Program-made: the position numbers and the translations under genes
Shown here: piece by piece, positions 17,361 through 26,198 of the stretch
Layout: the number at the start of each line of letters is the position of its first letter
Numbering within the stretch: the stretch's first letter is position 1
NCBI GenBank assembly: GCA_036381515.1
Contig: DASVCR010000034.1
Location: 1-64,000, forward strand
Origin: ZC4RG20 sp036381515
GTDB taxonomy: Bacteria > Pseudomonadota > Gammaproteobacteria > Steroidobacterales > Rariloculaceae
DNA length: 64,000 bases
Direction of reading: 5' to 3'
The notes under the pieces: generated by a model
The model's database searches: none
Told to the model about the DNA's origin: nothing
What the model saw: only the letters and a program-made list of their open reading frames with translations

Positions 17361-17797
17361 GTATGGCGCGCTCTCGCTGCGCTGCTCGTCGACGTCTGCA
17401 CGGTCCGACGCGCAGTCGGGGCGTTGCGGTGTCCCGGCCGCCCGATCAGCGCCGTTTCGCCGGCTCGTCCGATACCGACGCCACGGTGATGGACCCGACC
17501 AGCCGCCGAGCCGCTCGTGACCGCGAATTCGCCGGGCTGTCGTGCGGGCATCGAGATCCGGTGCGCGATCGCCGATTCGAAATGCTGCGTGCGTCCCAAG
17601 TTTGCGTGCCGAGTCGTTGAGAGGGCGAAGTAGTATTGATGAACGCTTTTGGGGCCGCAAGGCCGGGGCGCCGCGCCTCGCGCGTCGGGCGCGCGACGCG
17701 GCTCCGTGCGAAGGAGGGTTTCCGGGCCGTGGTGCCCTCCGCCTAGAAACCGGTGACATGGCCCTGGTCCCCCACGGACGGGTTCCGGCCGATTCTT
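17361..17797. other. 437-bp gap with a GC hairpin
   Basis: No supported gene. A stable hairpin occupies 17670-17702: GCCGCG-CC-TCGCGCG pairs with CGCGCGACGCGGC around a TCGGG loop (two bulged bases). It lies downstream of the reverse-strand gene 17798-18595 and may help end its transcript, though no U tract follows. The promoter of the MHS gene is presumably also here, but I see no convincing boxes. Confidence 0.5.
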
Positions 17798-18595
17798 CTA
17801 TTCGAACGACGAAACGTCTTCCTCGAGCGTTCTCCTCAGACCCTGCTCGAACTCGCGCTCCCAAATTTCCGCCCAGGACCGGCCCTGCACGTTCGGAACG
17901 GCGTACTCGATCTTCGAGCTCGGCGATACCGGCGTCGGGATTCCGGACAGGGGAAATATCGTCTGAACACACGCTTTGTAGACATACGGTTCAGACGCAC
18001 CGAGCTCGCCCGTCTTGGAGAGATTGCGGACAATGCGAATGGGCTCTACCAGCGCTTCCGGGTCGTAGAAGATCGCTTCGTGATTGAGCCCCGGAAATTC
18101 CGCGTGTCTGCAGCGGTTCGGCGTGTAGATCTCTATCTGCGCCGTTGGGAACGGGTAGGGACTGACGATCGCGTCGCGGGGGTAGTCTGCATCGCAATCG
18201 CCCCAACGCGGCGATGATGGGTCGAGGCCGCCGAAGAACGTATCGGTCCATATGAGCTCCATCGCAATGGGGCTGTTGCAGCGATAGTAGCGAGCGTCTT
18301 GCCAAGACTCTCGGTCTGCATAGAAGTCGCGGGTGACGAAAAGGTCGATATCGAGCGGCTCGATTCCTCTGGGTGGCCGGTTCCTGCACCAGCGCCGGGC
18401 AAGGCTGCACATGAAGCCGTGTCCGCTCACGCCGTTCGCGTCTTCTATGGTGTGATCGAGCGGCCAGGCTCGGCCGCTGCTTCCGATTTCGATCTGTGCC
18501 GTCTGTTGGCACGTGCCGGAGGCGGCCACGAGGGTGCAGCTCAGCACTAGCAGCTGCAACAGCACGCCGCCGGACCTGTGCTTGCCGTAAGCCAT
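17798..18595 (-). CDS. exported hypothetical protein, paralogue of the gene at 1-453
   Basis: 265 residues with a signal peptide (GVLLQLLVLSCTLVAASGTC; the Cys at the end could make it a lipoprotein). The C-terminal 110 residues (IEIYTPNR, GLNHEAIFYDPEALVEPIRIVRN, CVQTIFP, GRSWAEIWE, EEDVSSFE) closely match the partial gene at the window's left edge. The N-terminal half, with several Cys and WxDARYYRCNSPIAMEL, has no counterpart in the visible parts of the relatives. Function unknown. It is isolated, with no operon partner. Confidence 0.75.
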   Translation of the reverse strand: MAYGKHRSGGVLLQLLVLSCTLVAASGTCQQTAQIEIGSSGRAWPLDHTIEDANGVSGHGFMCSLARRWCRNRPPRGIEPLDIDLFVTRDFYADRESWQDARYYRCNSPIAMELIWTDTFFGGLDPSSPRWGDCDADYPRDAIVSPYPFPTAQIEIYTPNRCRHAEFPGLNHEAIFYDPEALVEPIRIVRNLSKTGELGASEPYVYKACVQTIFPLSGIPTPVSPSSKIEYAVPNVQGRSWAEIWEREFEQGLRRTLEEDVSSFE

Positions 18596-18883
18596 GGCCG
18601 AACTACTAGCCTAAGAGCGTGAGGGGAGTGTGCTGGCAAACGGGCACTTTTGCAAGATGTCCCGCGCGAGATAGGATCTCGCGGCGAGTATCGATCCGGC
18701 TGCGCTCTATGGCGGCTCCTTCGAGCAGTGCCCGAATCTCCTCGGAGAAGGAGAAACGGTTGGGAGCGACCCGTTCCGAGGCGGGGGCGCGAGGGCGGCC
18801 TTCGACGGACGGGTGCGTCACGCGGTCTGAACCTTCCGCGGCTCGGGGGTGCCGGGAAAGGCCCTTCGGGAGGTAAGCCACAG

Positions 18884-19309
18884 ATGGATAAACCATCCCG
18901 TGTTTGGTGCATCGAGGACCAACCGGCTGAACGAGATCTTGCGATCTTGTCCGAAGGCGTGAGGTGACATGGGCGAAAGGAGGCGGTAGGCGGCAATCCA
19001 AGGCCGATCGCATGCTTCCTGCGAAACGAAGGCGAGGTAGCAGCCGGGGCTTCCGGACTTACCGAATTCGATCGCCTCTTCGTGAAGTACCTTTGGGTCG
19101 TCGACTACATGAGAGGCCAGGGGATCGGTAGAGAGGTGCTTCTGCGGCTGGAGATGGCCGCAAAGGAGCGCGGGGCGCGTGACGCATTGATCGAAACTCT
19201 CAGCGACAGCACTGCGAGGTTGTATGAGCGGTGGGGTTACTCGGAGATCGCTTTGGTCCCACGGTATGTCGGAGAATTCGACAGGCACATCCTGCTGAAG
19301 CGGCTATAA
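18884..19309 (+). pseudogene. GNAT acetyltransferase with in-frame stop
   Basis: ATG 18884 behind GGGAGG starts VWCIEDQPAERDLAILSEGVR, then a TGA at 18965-18967, and the same frame goes on: HGRKEAVGGNPRPIACFLRN, LFVKYLWVVDYMRGQGIGREVLLRLE (acetyl-CoA loop RGQGIG), ARLYERWGYSEIALVPRY, to a stop at 19307-19309. Without the TGA this is a complete GNAT protein of about 141 residues. A single C-to-T change (CGA to TGA) would explain it. An internal GTG at 19082 could only give a useless C-terminal half. Confidence 0.8.
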
Positions 19310-19448
19310 CGTCTGCTCCGAAAGGCGCCATCGGGTGTAATCGGGGCGAGGTCTGGCGCCGCGGTGGTGAGGCTCCGTCGAGGAGAGTGCGTGCGATTTT
19401 GGACGTTCCCGTCGGGTCTGCTCTTATCTGATGTAATATCCGTCGCGC

Positions 19449-19470
19449 CGACACTGCTACGGCAGTGTCG
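19449..19470. other. hairpin with TACG tetraloop
   Basis: CGACACTGC (19449-19457) and GCAGTGTCG (19462-19470) pair perfectly over 9 bp around TACG. As RNA this is a C(UACG)G tetraloop, an unusually stable type. It lies between the broken GNAT gene and the VOC gene, about 50 bases before the VOC start. No U run follows. Confidence 0.5.
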
Positions 19471-19520
19471 ACGCACACATGGTCGACCCTTCATTCTTTG
19501 CTACTGCAGGTGAGAGCGGC

Positions 19521-19889
19521 ATGCCGGTTGTAGCGATCGAGCACGTCCAGCTCGCGATGCCGCCCGGTATGGAGGCTCCGGCGCGCGAGTTCTACGAGGG
19601 CGTGCTTCGCATCCCCGAGGTGCCGAAGCCTCCGCATCTCGCCAGGCGCGGCGGGGCATGGTTCGAGCGTGGTGCTCTGAAGATTCATTTGGGCGTCGAG
19701 GCGGATTTCCGGCCCGCACGCAAAGCACACCCGGCCTTACTGGTGACGGATCTCGAGTCTTTGATCGTTCGGCTCAAGGAACACAACGTCGAAGTGATCG
19801 AAGACGAGCCATTGGAAGATTACTTGCGAGTCTATATTACCGATCCGTTCGGAAACCGAATCGAGCTCATGGAGCCGAGGGAAGGTTAG
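19521..19889 (+). CDS. VOC family protein (glyoxalase-like)
   Basis: 122 residues from the ATG at 19521 (weak GTGAGAG upstream). This start gives the family's usual first strand (VVAIEHVQLAMPPG). An earlier in-frame start at 19479 would add an atypical leader. Two beta-alpha-beta-beta-beta halves are visible, ending VYITDPFGNRIELMEPREG, with the second-half metal-ligand Glu in IELME. VOC proteins include isomerases, dioxygenases and antibiotic-binding proteins. The role here is unknown. It is intact. Confidence 0.8.
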   Translation: MPVVAIEHVQLAMPPGMEAPAREFYEGVLRIPEVPKPPHLARRGGAWFERGALKIHLGVEADFRPARKAHPALLVTDLESLIVRLKEHNVEVIEDEPLEDYLRVYITDPFGNRIELMEPREG

Positions 19890-19987
19890 CGCAGCGCGTT
19901 CATAAGTCGGCCAAGGCTCCTCGCGGGCGCCGCGGGAGCGCTGGGGCCGCAGAACGTCAGCGTTAGGTAAGAAGCGAGAACCTGCAC

Positions 19988-20482
19988 ATGTCCTTCGTCC
20001 ACCGTGCGGCAAGGCGGGATGACCTCCATCGGATCGTCGAGATATACAACTCGACCGTTCCGTCGAGGCTGGTTACCGCCGATACGGTCCCTGTCTCGGT
20101 CGAGAGCCGGATCGCGTGGTTCGAGGAACACGCTTCCGGCTTCCGTCCGCTGTGGGTAGCAGAGTCGGAGAATCGAGTCGTCGGTTGGCTTAGCTTTTCG
20201 TCCTTTTACGGGCGCCCTGCATACCACAGGACCGCAGAGTTGAGCGTTTATGTCGACGAGGCTTTCCGGAAACGCGGTCTGGGGTCGTATTTTCTCGAGC
20301 AAGCCTTGGCCGAGGCGCCTTCGCTCGACCTCTCGACGCTGTTGGGGGTCATCTTCGCGCACAACGAGCCGAGTCTACGGCTGTTCGCCAAATTCGGCTT
20401 CGAACGCTGGGGCGAGCTGCCAAGGGTAGCAATTCTCGATGGAATCGAGCGCGACGTCGTTATCGTGGGTCGCCGCGTATGA
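19988..20482 (+). CDS. GNAT N-acetyltransferase, phosphinothricin acetyltransferase-like
   Basis: 164 residues. The opening (VHRAARRDDLHRIVEIYNSTV), WLSFSSFYGRPAYHRTAELSVYVDEAFRKRGLGSYFLEQAL and the RKRGLG acetyl-CoA loop (about residue 98) are those of the PAT/MddA group, which acetylates small amino compounds such as phosphinothricin, methionine sulfone or sulfoximine. Actual substrate unknown. It stands alone, converging on the TonB receptor gene. Confidence 0.85.
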   Translation: MSFVHRAARRDDLHRIVEIYNSTVPSRLVTADTVPVSVESRIAWFEEHASGFRPLWVAESENRVVGWLSFSSFYGRPAYHRTAELSVYVDEAFRKRGLGSYFLEQALAEAPSLDLSTLLGVIFAHNEPSLRLFAKFGFERWGELPRVAILDGIERDVVIVGRRV

Positions 20483-20497
20483 AACGCTAGGGACGAG

Positions 20498-20529
20498 CTC
20501 GCGCCGCGAAGCGGCCGGCGCGGCGCGAG
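20498..20529. terminator. GC hairpin between convergent genes
   Basis: CTCGCGCCGCG (20498-20508) and CGCGGCGCGAG (20519-20529) form a perfect 11-bp stem with a 10-base loop. It lies just after the GNAT stop and about 90 bases beyond the stop of the reverse-strand TonB receptor. A bidirectional terminator is likely, though no U tract flanks it. Confidence 0.5.
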
Positions 20530-20619
20530 AAGGGGCGCGGCTGGCCCGACGGCTCGGGTTCGGCGAGCGCCGCGTGGACGCCTGGCAACGCCCGCGCGGC
20601 GCTCGCCACCCTCCGATCA

Positions 20620-22971
20620 CTACCAGTCCATACGAAACGTGACACCGTACGTCCGCGGATCGCCGAGCACCGCGCCATAGTGCCCCGCGCCGTTGCCGCC
20701 CGGCGCCGCGAGAAGCTGCTCGAAGTGCTCCTCGTCGAGCGCGTTCCGCGACCAGAGCTGCAGGGACCAGCCGTTGGTCGACCGGAAGCCCACGCGCAGA
20801 TTGACCAGCGCGTAGCCGTCGATGTTCAGGTACTGCGACGGCGTCGGGCTCGACGAGAAGTCGTCGCGGTAGTACACGTCGAACCCCGTGAAGAGCTCGC
20901 CCGGCGTGCCGAACAGCCCGATCTGCGCGCGGTGCTCGCCGCCGAGCGAGGCCGCCCACTTGGAGAGACCCGGCAACCGGCCGCCCGACGCGTCGACCGA
21001 CGGAGGACCGCCCGTGCCCTCGAGCGGAGGCGGCGCGTTCGGGAACCTGACGTACTCGCCGTCCGCATAGACGAGCGAGCCGCGCAGCGACAGCGCGTCG
21101 CCGATGTTCGCGTTGCCGTCGAACTCGAAGCCGCGCACGCGGACCTCGTCGGCATTCGCGAGATAGCCGCGCGGGTTCGAGAACCTGTTGCCGAAGACCA
21201 CCGTCTGATAGTCGTCGATGTTGGTCTGATAGAGCGTGAAGTTGGCGACCGTCGACCGCGTCGGACTCGCTTTGAGCCCGATCTCGATGTGCCGCACTTC
21301 CTCGGGGCGGACGCGTGCAATCTGTCGGACCAGCTCCGGATTCTGCAGCTCCTCCGCGCTCAACGGCAGCCCGCCGAGGTTCACGCCGACCGACTTGAAA
21401 CCGGTGGAGTAGGTCGCGTAGGTGCTGATCCTCTCGGTCGCGTCGTACTTCACCGTGAGGTTGCCGGAGACGTTCGTGTCGTCGACGTCGACGACGAACT
21501 CGCTGTTGCCGTAGGACCCGGGCGGGGCAGGCGTCGGCACGTTGATCGCCCGCTGCACATAGTCGACGTCCTTCTGGTCGTAGTTCAGGCGCAGCCCGGG
21601 CAGGAGATGGACGCGATCCGTGATCGCCCAGTCGAGCTGGGCGAAAAGCGCCGCGCTGACGGTGTTCAGCTCGGAGGTAATCTCGCGTCGCTGCCCGTCG
21701 TACGCCTCCGGCGTCGCGCCGGCCGGCTCGTTGCGTGCGGTCCACAGGAACCGGTACAGCGCCGGGCCCGTCGCTTCGGTGTGCACGGGATTCGTGTTCA
21801 GTTTCTGGTCGAACGCATAGAGGCCGAAGACACCGTTGAGGTTCGACGAGAGATCGCCTGTCCAGCGCACTTCCTGCGTCCATTGCGCGTGCTTCGAAGG
21901 TGCCTGCGAAAGCGTCGTGACCGGCAGGCCGAGGAAATCGCGATCGTTCGACGGGTCCCATTCCCAGTACCGCCACGCCGTCGTCGACGTCAGCGTGCCG
22001 GGGCCAAGCTCGGCGTCGACGTTGAGCGCGACGCCGCCCATGTCGTTGCCGGCCTTCCACGGCGTGTCGTGATCGATGAGCCGATCGAACGGGTTGCGGC
22101 TCGGCGGCTCGTAGCCGAAATGATCGATGATCGCCTCGAACTGGCGAAACTCGGAGCGCTGGGTCGGCACGACGCCGGCGAACACCTGCGCGAAGCCGTC
22201 GGGCCGCTGCGTCGTGTAGTCGGCCGAGATCGTGATGTCGGTCGTATCCGACGGCCGTATGAGGAGCTGGCCGCGCAGGCCGGTGTTGTCGAGGTTGTTG
22301 ACTTTCTCGTGCGTCGCGACGTTGTACACGTTACCGTCGCGGCGCGTGCCGGAGAACGAGAGGCGCCCGGCGACGTTGTCGCCGAGCGGCCCCGTGACGG
22401 AGGCCTTCGCCTGCACGAAGTTGTCGTCGCCGTAGCCGAGCTCGACGTTCGCGGACGGCGTGAAGCTCGGCTTGCGCGTCGTCACGAGGATCGCGCCCGC
22501 GGTCGTGTTCTTGCCGAACAGCGTGCCCTGGGGGCCGCGCAGGACCTCGATCCGCTCGACGTCGATGAAGTCGAGCGTCGTCGCCGCCGGGCGTGCGTAG
22601 AGCACGCCGTCGACGTAGAAGCCGACTCCGGGCTCGATGCCGTCGTTCGTGAGGCCGAATGGCGAGCCGAGCCCGCGGATGTTGACGCCCGTGTTCCGCG
22701 GATTCGAAGAGTAGAGCTGCACGGTCGGCACGAGCTCCTTCACGCGATTGACGTTGAACGCTCCCGTATCGGTGACGAGATCGCCGTCGACGATCGAGAT
22801 CGGGATCGGCACGTCCTGCGCGGCTTCCTCGCGCCGGCGCGCCGCGGTCACTGTGACGACTTCCTCCATCGGGCCCGCCCGCGGCGGTCCCGGCTCTTGA
22901 GCGGCAACGGGCAAGGACGTGGCGATGGCCCCGGCGAGGACGCCGAGCGCTAACGATGTACGACCTGGCAT
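20620..22971 (-). CDS. TonB-dependent outer membrane receptor
   Basis: 783 residues from the ATG at 22971, which opens a signal peptide (MPGRTSLALGVLAGAIATSLPVAAQ). The longer in-frame start lacks one. A TonB-box-like EEVVTVTARR region comes first, then the plug domain (GVNIRGLGSPFG; VERIEVLRGPQGTLFGKNTTAG, about 50-160) and a 22-strand-type barrel ending in aromatic RMDW-type residues (VTFRMDW). These receptors import iron chelates, vitamins or oligosaccharides with TonB energy. The substrate is unknown. The divergent neighbour is a sulfate-type ABC importer, so a sulfur-containing ligand is a reasonable guess only. Confidence 0.9.
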   Translation of the reverse strand: MPGRTSLALGVLAGAIATSLPVAAQEPGPPRAGPMEEVVTVTAARRREEAAQDVPIPISIVDGDLVTDTGAFNVNRVKELVPTVQLYSSNPRNTGVNIRGLGSPFGLTNDGIEPGVGFYVDGVLYARPAATTLDFIDVERIEVLRGPQGTLFGKNTTAGAILVTTRKPSFTPSANVELGYGDDNFVQAKASVTGPLGDNVAGRLSFSGTRRDGNVYNVATHEKVNNLDNTGLRGQLLIRPSDTTDITISADYTTQRPDGFAQVFAGVVPTQRSEFRQFEAIIDHFGYEPPSRNPFDRLIDHDTPWKAGNDMGGVALNVDAELGPGTLTSTTAWRYWEWDPSNDRDFLGLPVTTLSQAPSKHAQWTQEVRWTGDLSSNLNGVFGLYAFDQKLNTNPVHTEATGPALYRFLWTARNEPAGATPEAYDGQRREITSELNTVSAALFAQLDWAITDRVHLLPGLRLNYDQKDVDYVQRAINVPTPAPPGSYGNSEFVVDVDDTNVSGNLTVKYDATERISTYATYSTGFKSVGVNLGGLPLSAEELQNPELVRQIARVRPEEVRHIEIGLKASPTRSTVANFTLYQTNIDDYQTVVFGNRFSNPRGYLANADEVRVRGFEFDGNANIGDALSLRGSLVYADGEYVRFPNAPPPLEGTGGPPSVDASGGRLPGLSKWAASLGGEHRAQIGLFGTPGELFTGFDVYYRDDFSSSPTPSQYLNIDGYALVNLRVGFRSTNGWSLQLWSRNALDEEHFEQLLAAPGGNGAGHYGAVLGDPRTYGVTFRMDW

Positions 22972-23218
22972 GCTTACTCCGGATGCGTTACGAAAACACG
23001 TTACGTGCAGCGAAACCCTGCACAACTGACGCGCATCGTAGGGGAGCGCCGGTAACGCCGTCGGTCTCGGCGCGGTTTGAATGAGATGACATCGACGAAC
23101 GCGGCGGGAGCCGGCGACGCGGCATGTCACCGGAATGTAACCGCCTCAAGACCGACACGGTAACCCCCGACCGTTAGCATCTTCTTGCTCCGACCCGGCA
23201 GCGGGAGGCGGTGCAAGG
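22972..23218. promoter_or_regulatory. divergent control region with GTAAC repeats and PhoB-style box
   Basis: Between the TonB receptor and cysA. The pentamer GTAAC occurs at 23052, 23137 and 23160, and on the other strand at 22987 and 23000, where two CGTTACG copies (22986-22992 and 22999-23005) lie 13 bp apart just before the receptor start. ATGTCAC (23124-23130), CGGA, ATGTAAC (23135-23141) has the 7+4+7 layout with 11-bp period used by OmpR/PhoB-type regulators, 78-95 bases before cysA. The operon encodes an OmpR-family regulator, which I infer may bind here. Not proven by sequence alone. Confidence 0.5.
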
Positions 23219-25012
23219 ATGTCGATCTCACTCGAACAGGTGTCGAAGCACTACGACGGTGCGCCCGCGATCAGCGACGTCTCCGTAGAGATCGCGGACG
23301 GCGAGCTCTTCGTGCTGCTCGGGCCGTCGGGCAGCGGCAAGAGCACGCTGCTGCGCGCGATTGCCGGCCTCACGACGATCGATCGGGGCCGCATCGTTCT
23401 GCACGGACGCGACGTGACGCACACGAGCGCGCGCGAGCGCGAGGTCGGATTCGTGTTTCAGAACTACGCGCTGTTCCGCCACATGAGCGTCGCGGAGAAC
23501 ATCGAGTTCGCGCTGCGCGCACGAGGCGTGCCTGCTGAGGAGCGGCGCGAGCGCAGGAAGGAGCTCCTCGAGCTCGTGTCGTTGCAGGGCCTCGGCAAGC
23601 GTTTGCCCTCCGAGCTTTCGGGCGGCCAGCAGCAGCGCGTGGCCGTGGCCCGTGCGCTCGCGCACGAGCCGCGGGTGCTGCTGCTCGACGAGCCGTTCGG
23701 CGCCCTCGACGCGAAGATCCGCGACGAGCTGCGCCGCGCGATCCGCGACATTCAGCGCGCCGTCGGCATCACGACGATCCTCGTTACGCACGACCAGGAG
23801 GAAGCCTTTACGATGGCGGACCGGATCGGCGTGATGGACCGCGGGCGCCTGCAGGAGACCGACGAGCCCCGCGCACTCTACACGCGTCCGCGCACTCGGT
23901 TCGTCGCGACGTTCCTCGGCGCCACGAATCTCCTGCTCGGCCGGCAAGAGCCGGACGGGATGCGCGTCGGCAACAGCGTGTTCGAGACTACGTCCGGGAT
24001 CGGCCCGGGGCGGCGCGGCGAGGCGACCGTCGTCATCCGCCCCGAGGACGTCGTGATCGCACGAAGCGACGAGCCGGCTCCTCAGGGGGACCTCGGGCAC
24101 GGCATCGTGCGGCAGCTCGAGTTCGTCGGCGTGCTCGAGCGCGTGCGCGTCGAGGTCGACGGGAGCGGGCCGCTGACGAGCGCGGTGTCGCCGGGCACGA
24201 CGTTCACGCTCGACGCGTCGCGGAGCGCACGGGATGCGGAGAGCACGCCGCTCGAGATCGGCCAGCGTGTTCGCATCGGCGCGAAGCGCGTGCACGTGCT
24301 GCCGACGCCGATCAGCAGCCTGCGCCTGCTCGGCCGCACGGAGCCCGAGCTCGACCGGCTCGCGACCTCTCGCTTGATCAGCGAGCTCGGTGCGCGCATG
24401 CAGATCGCGCCGGTCCGGCACCTCGCCGCCGACGGCGTTCCTGCCGCCGCGCTCGCCGGCCTCGCGGTCGTCGCGTTCGATCGAAGCGCGGGGCTTTACG
24501 GCGTCGCCGGGCTGCTCGACGAGGGCGCGCGCCAGGTCCTCGCCGTCGCCGACGGCGACCGGCGTGTCGAGCGCCTCGTGATCTATATCCAGCCGACGCG
24601 CGCCGCGCGCGATGCGGCCCTTGCCGCCGCCGGGACGCTGCTGCGGCATCTCGCGGTCGAGGGCACGCTGCTCGTCCCGGCCGCCGAGCGCACCGTGCGC
24701 GGAACGAGCTACCGCGACCTGCTCGACATCCGCCATGCCGCGCTCCGCGCGCACGGCGTCGACGTGCGCACGGAGACGTTCTACGGCCGCCCCGCGGAAG
24801 CGATCGGCAGGCGGCTCGATCCGGACGTGCCGACGATGCTGCTGCTCGGCGTGTCGTCGACGTCGTCGTGCCGCAGCCTGATCGACGAGCTTTCGTCTTC
24901 CTTCACCGAGCGTCCGCCCGCGGCGACGCTGGTCGTGCGCGGCAACGCGGACGCCGACTCCGACAGCGACACGATCGCGTATCTGCGGAGGCCGGCTTCC
25001 GCGCTCGGTTGA
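23219..25012 (+). CDS. cysA: sulfate-type ABC transporter ATPase with C-terminal Usp-like domain
   Basis: 597 residues, against about 350 for ordinary CysA. Residues 1-235 are the ATPase: GPSGSGKST Walker A, LSGGQQQRVAVARAL signature, VLLLDEPFGALD Walker B and THDQEEA switch His. A TOBE-like segment follows to about 365 (VVIRPEDVVIAR). The extra 200 residues end in a region that looks like a Usp fold: RLVIYIQPTRAARDAAL, TLLVP, TETFYGRPAEAIGRRL, TMLLLGVSSTS, ATLVVRG. It would power sulfate or thiosulfate import with the CysT/CysW genes downstream. The extra domain may sense nucleotide or stress, which is inference. The gene is 88 bases from the binding-protein gene. Confidence 0.85.
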   Translation: MSISLEQVSKHYDGAPAISDVSVEIADGELFVLLGPSGSGKSTLLRAIAGLTTIDRGRIVLHGRDVTHTSAREREVGFVFQNYALFRHMSVAENIEFALRARGVPAEERRERRKELLELVSLQGLGKRLPSELSGGQQQRVAVARALAHEPRVLLLDEPFGALDAKIRDELRRAIRDIQRAVGITTILVTHDQEEAFTMADRIGVMDRGRLQETDEPRALYTRPRTRFVATFLGATNLLLGRQEPDGMRVGNSVFETTSGIGPGRRGEATVVIRPEDVVIARSDEPAPQGDLGHGIVRQLEFVGVLERVRVEVDGSGPLTSAVSPGTTFTLDASRSARDAESTPLEIGQRVRIGAKRVHVLPTPISSLRLLGRTEPELDRLATSRLISELGARMQIAPVRHLAADGVPAAALAGLAVVAFDRSAGLYGVAGLLDEGARQVLAVADGDRRVERLVIYIQPTRAARDAALAAAGTLLRHLAVEGTLLVPAAERTVRGTSYRDLLDIRHAALRAHGVDVRTETFYGRPAEAIGRRLDPDVPTMLLLGVSSTSSCRSLIDELSSSFTERPPAATLVVRGNADADSDSDTIAYLRRPASALG

Positions 25013-25100
25013 GCCGCGGGCCGGCGTGCCGCGCGCCGGAAGGCCGGCGCACCGCCGCCGCGAACGCCTTCACCCGAGATTTCCGATGAGGAGCCATACG

Positions 25101-26198
25101 ATGCCGACGCCCCAGACATCGCCGACCCGCCATCTGCTCGCTGCGCTCGCCGCCTTCGCGGTGCTCGCCGTCGCCGGCGGCTGCGGCAGGGACGGCTCCG
25201 CTTCCGGGTCGCGTATGCGGCTCCTCAACGTGTCGTACGACCCTACGCGGGAGCTTTATCAGGAGTTCAACGCCGCGTTCGCCGCGCACTGGAAGGCCCA
25301 GACCGGGCAGGAGGTCGTAGTGCAGCAGTCGCACGCGGGCTCCGGCAGCCAGGCCCGCGCGGTCATCGACGGTCTCGACGCGGACGTCGTGACGCTCGCG
25401 CTCGCGTACGACATCGACGCGATCCACAAGAACAGCCGGCGTCTGCAAGCGAACTGGCAGTCGCGCCTGCCGTACGGGAGCGCGCCGTACACGTCGACGA
25501 TCGTGTTCCTCGTGCGCGAGGGCAACCCGAAAGGCATTCGCGACTGGGACGATCTCGTGCGCCCCGACGTCGAGGTCATCACGCCGAACCCGAAGACGTC
25601 CGGCGGCGCACGCTGGAACTACCTCGCGGCATGGGGCTACGCGTTGAAGCGCGAGCTCGGCAGCCTCGATCGGCTGTACGGCGCGGAGGCCGACGAGCGC
25701 GAGCGCGCGGAGGCGGCGGCGCGTGAGTTCGTCGCCGCGCTCTTCCGTAACGTTCCGGTGCTCGACCGCGGCGCACGCGCGGCGACGAACACGTTCGTGC
25801 AGCGGCGCATCGGGGACGTGCTGATCGCGTGGGAGAACGAGGCGCTGCTCGCGATCGAGGAGATGAACGGCAAGGGCATCGAGATCGTGACGCCGTCGAT
25901 CAGCATCCTCGCGGAGCCGACCGTCGCCGTCGTCGATACCGTCGTCGACCGCCGCGGCACGCGCGCGGTGGCGGAAGCCTATCTTCGCTTCCTCTACACG
26001 CCGGAAGGCCAGGACATCGTCGCCCGGCATCATTTCCGCCCGCGTGACCCCGAGGTCGCCGCGCGCTATCGCGACCGCTATCCCGAGCTCGAGCTCTTCA
26101 CGATCGACGAGGTGTTCGGCGGCTGGGCGAACGCGCAGGCGGTGCACTTCGACGACGGCGGGGTGTTCGACGCCATCTATGCGGCGGGCATGCGATGA
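25101..26198 (+). CDS. sbp: sulfate/thiosulfate-type periplasmic binding protein
   Basis: 365 residues. The ATG at 25101 has GAGGAG 7 bases upstream. Its signal sequence ends VAGGCG, so it may be a lipoprotein. The mature part has the sulfate-binding family sequence: LLNVSYDPTRELYQEFNAAF, HAGSGSQARAVIDGLDADVVTLAL, TPNPKTSGGARWNYLAAW (anion-contact segments) and a C-terminal FTIDEVFGGW. It captures sulfate or a similar oxyanion for the CysTWA complex. The stop overlaps the cysT start (ATGA). Confidence 0.9.
   Translation: MPTPQTSPTRHLLAALAAFAVLAVAGGCGRDGSASGSRMRLLNVSYDPTRELYQEFNAAFAAHWKAQTGQEVVVQQSHAGSGSQARAVIDGLDADVVTLALAYDIDAIHKNSRRLQANWQSRLPYGSAPYTSTIVFLVREGNPKGIRDWDDLVRPDVEVITPNPKTSGGARWNYLAAWGYALKRELGSLDRLYGAEADERERAEAAAREFVAALFRNVPVLDRGARAATNTFVQRRIGDVLIAWENEALLAIEEMNGKGIEIVTPSISILAEPTVAVVDTVVDRRGTRAVAEAYLRFLYTPEGQDIVARHHFRPRDPEVAARYRDRYPELELFTIDEVFGGWANAQAVHFDDGGVFDAIYAAGMR

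Noticed and set aside
18965..18967. Selenocysteine or recoded TGA in the GNAT gene
   Set aside because: The position is not catalytic in GNAT proteins and no SECIS-like stem follows; a nonsense mutation is simpler.
11600..20500. Integron cassette array
   Set aside because: The short single-gene cargo (VOC, GNAT, SDR, cupin) is cassette-like, and GTTAGGT occurs near 19970, but I could not find paired RYYYAAC/GTTRRRY ends around any gene and no integrase is present.
20498..20529. Insertion-sequence end
   Set aside because: The inverted repeat is a simple hairpin with no transposase or target duplication nearby.
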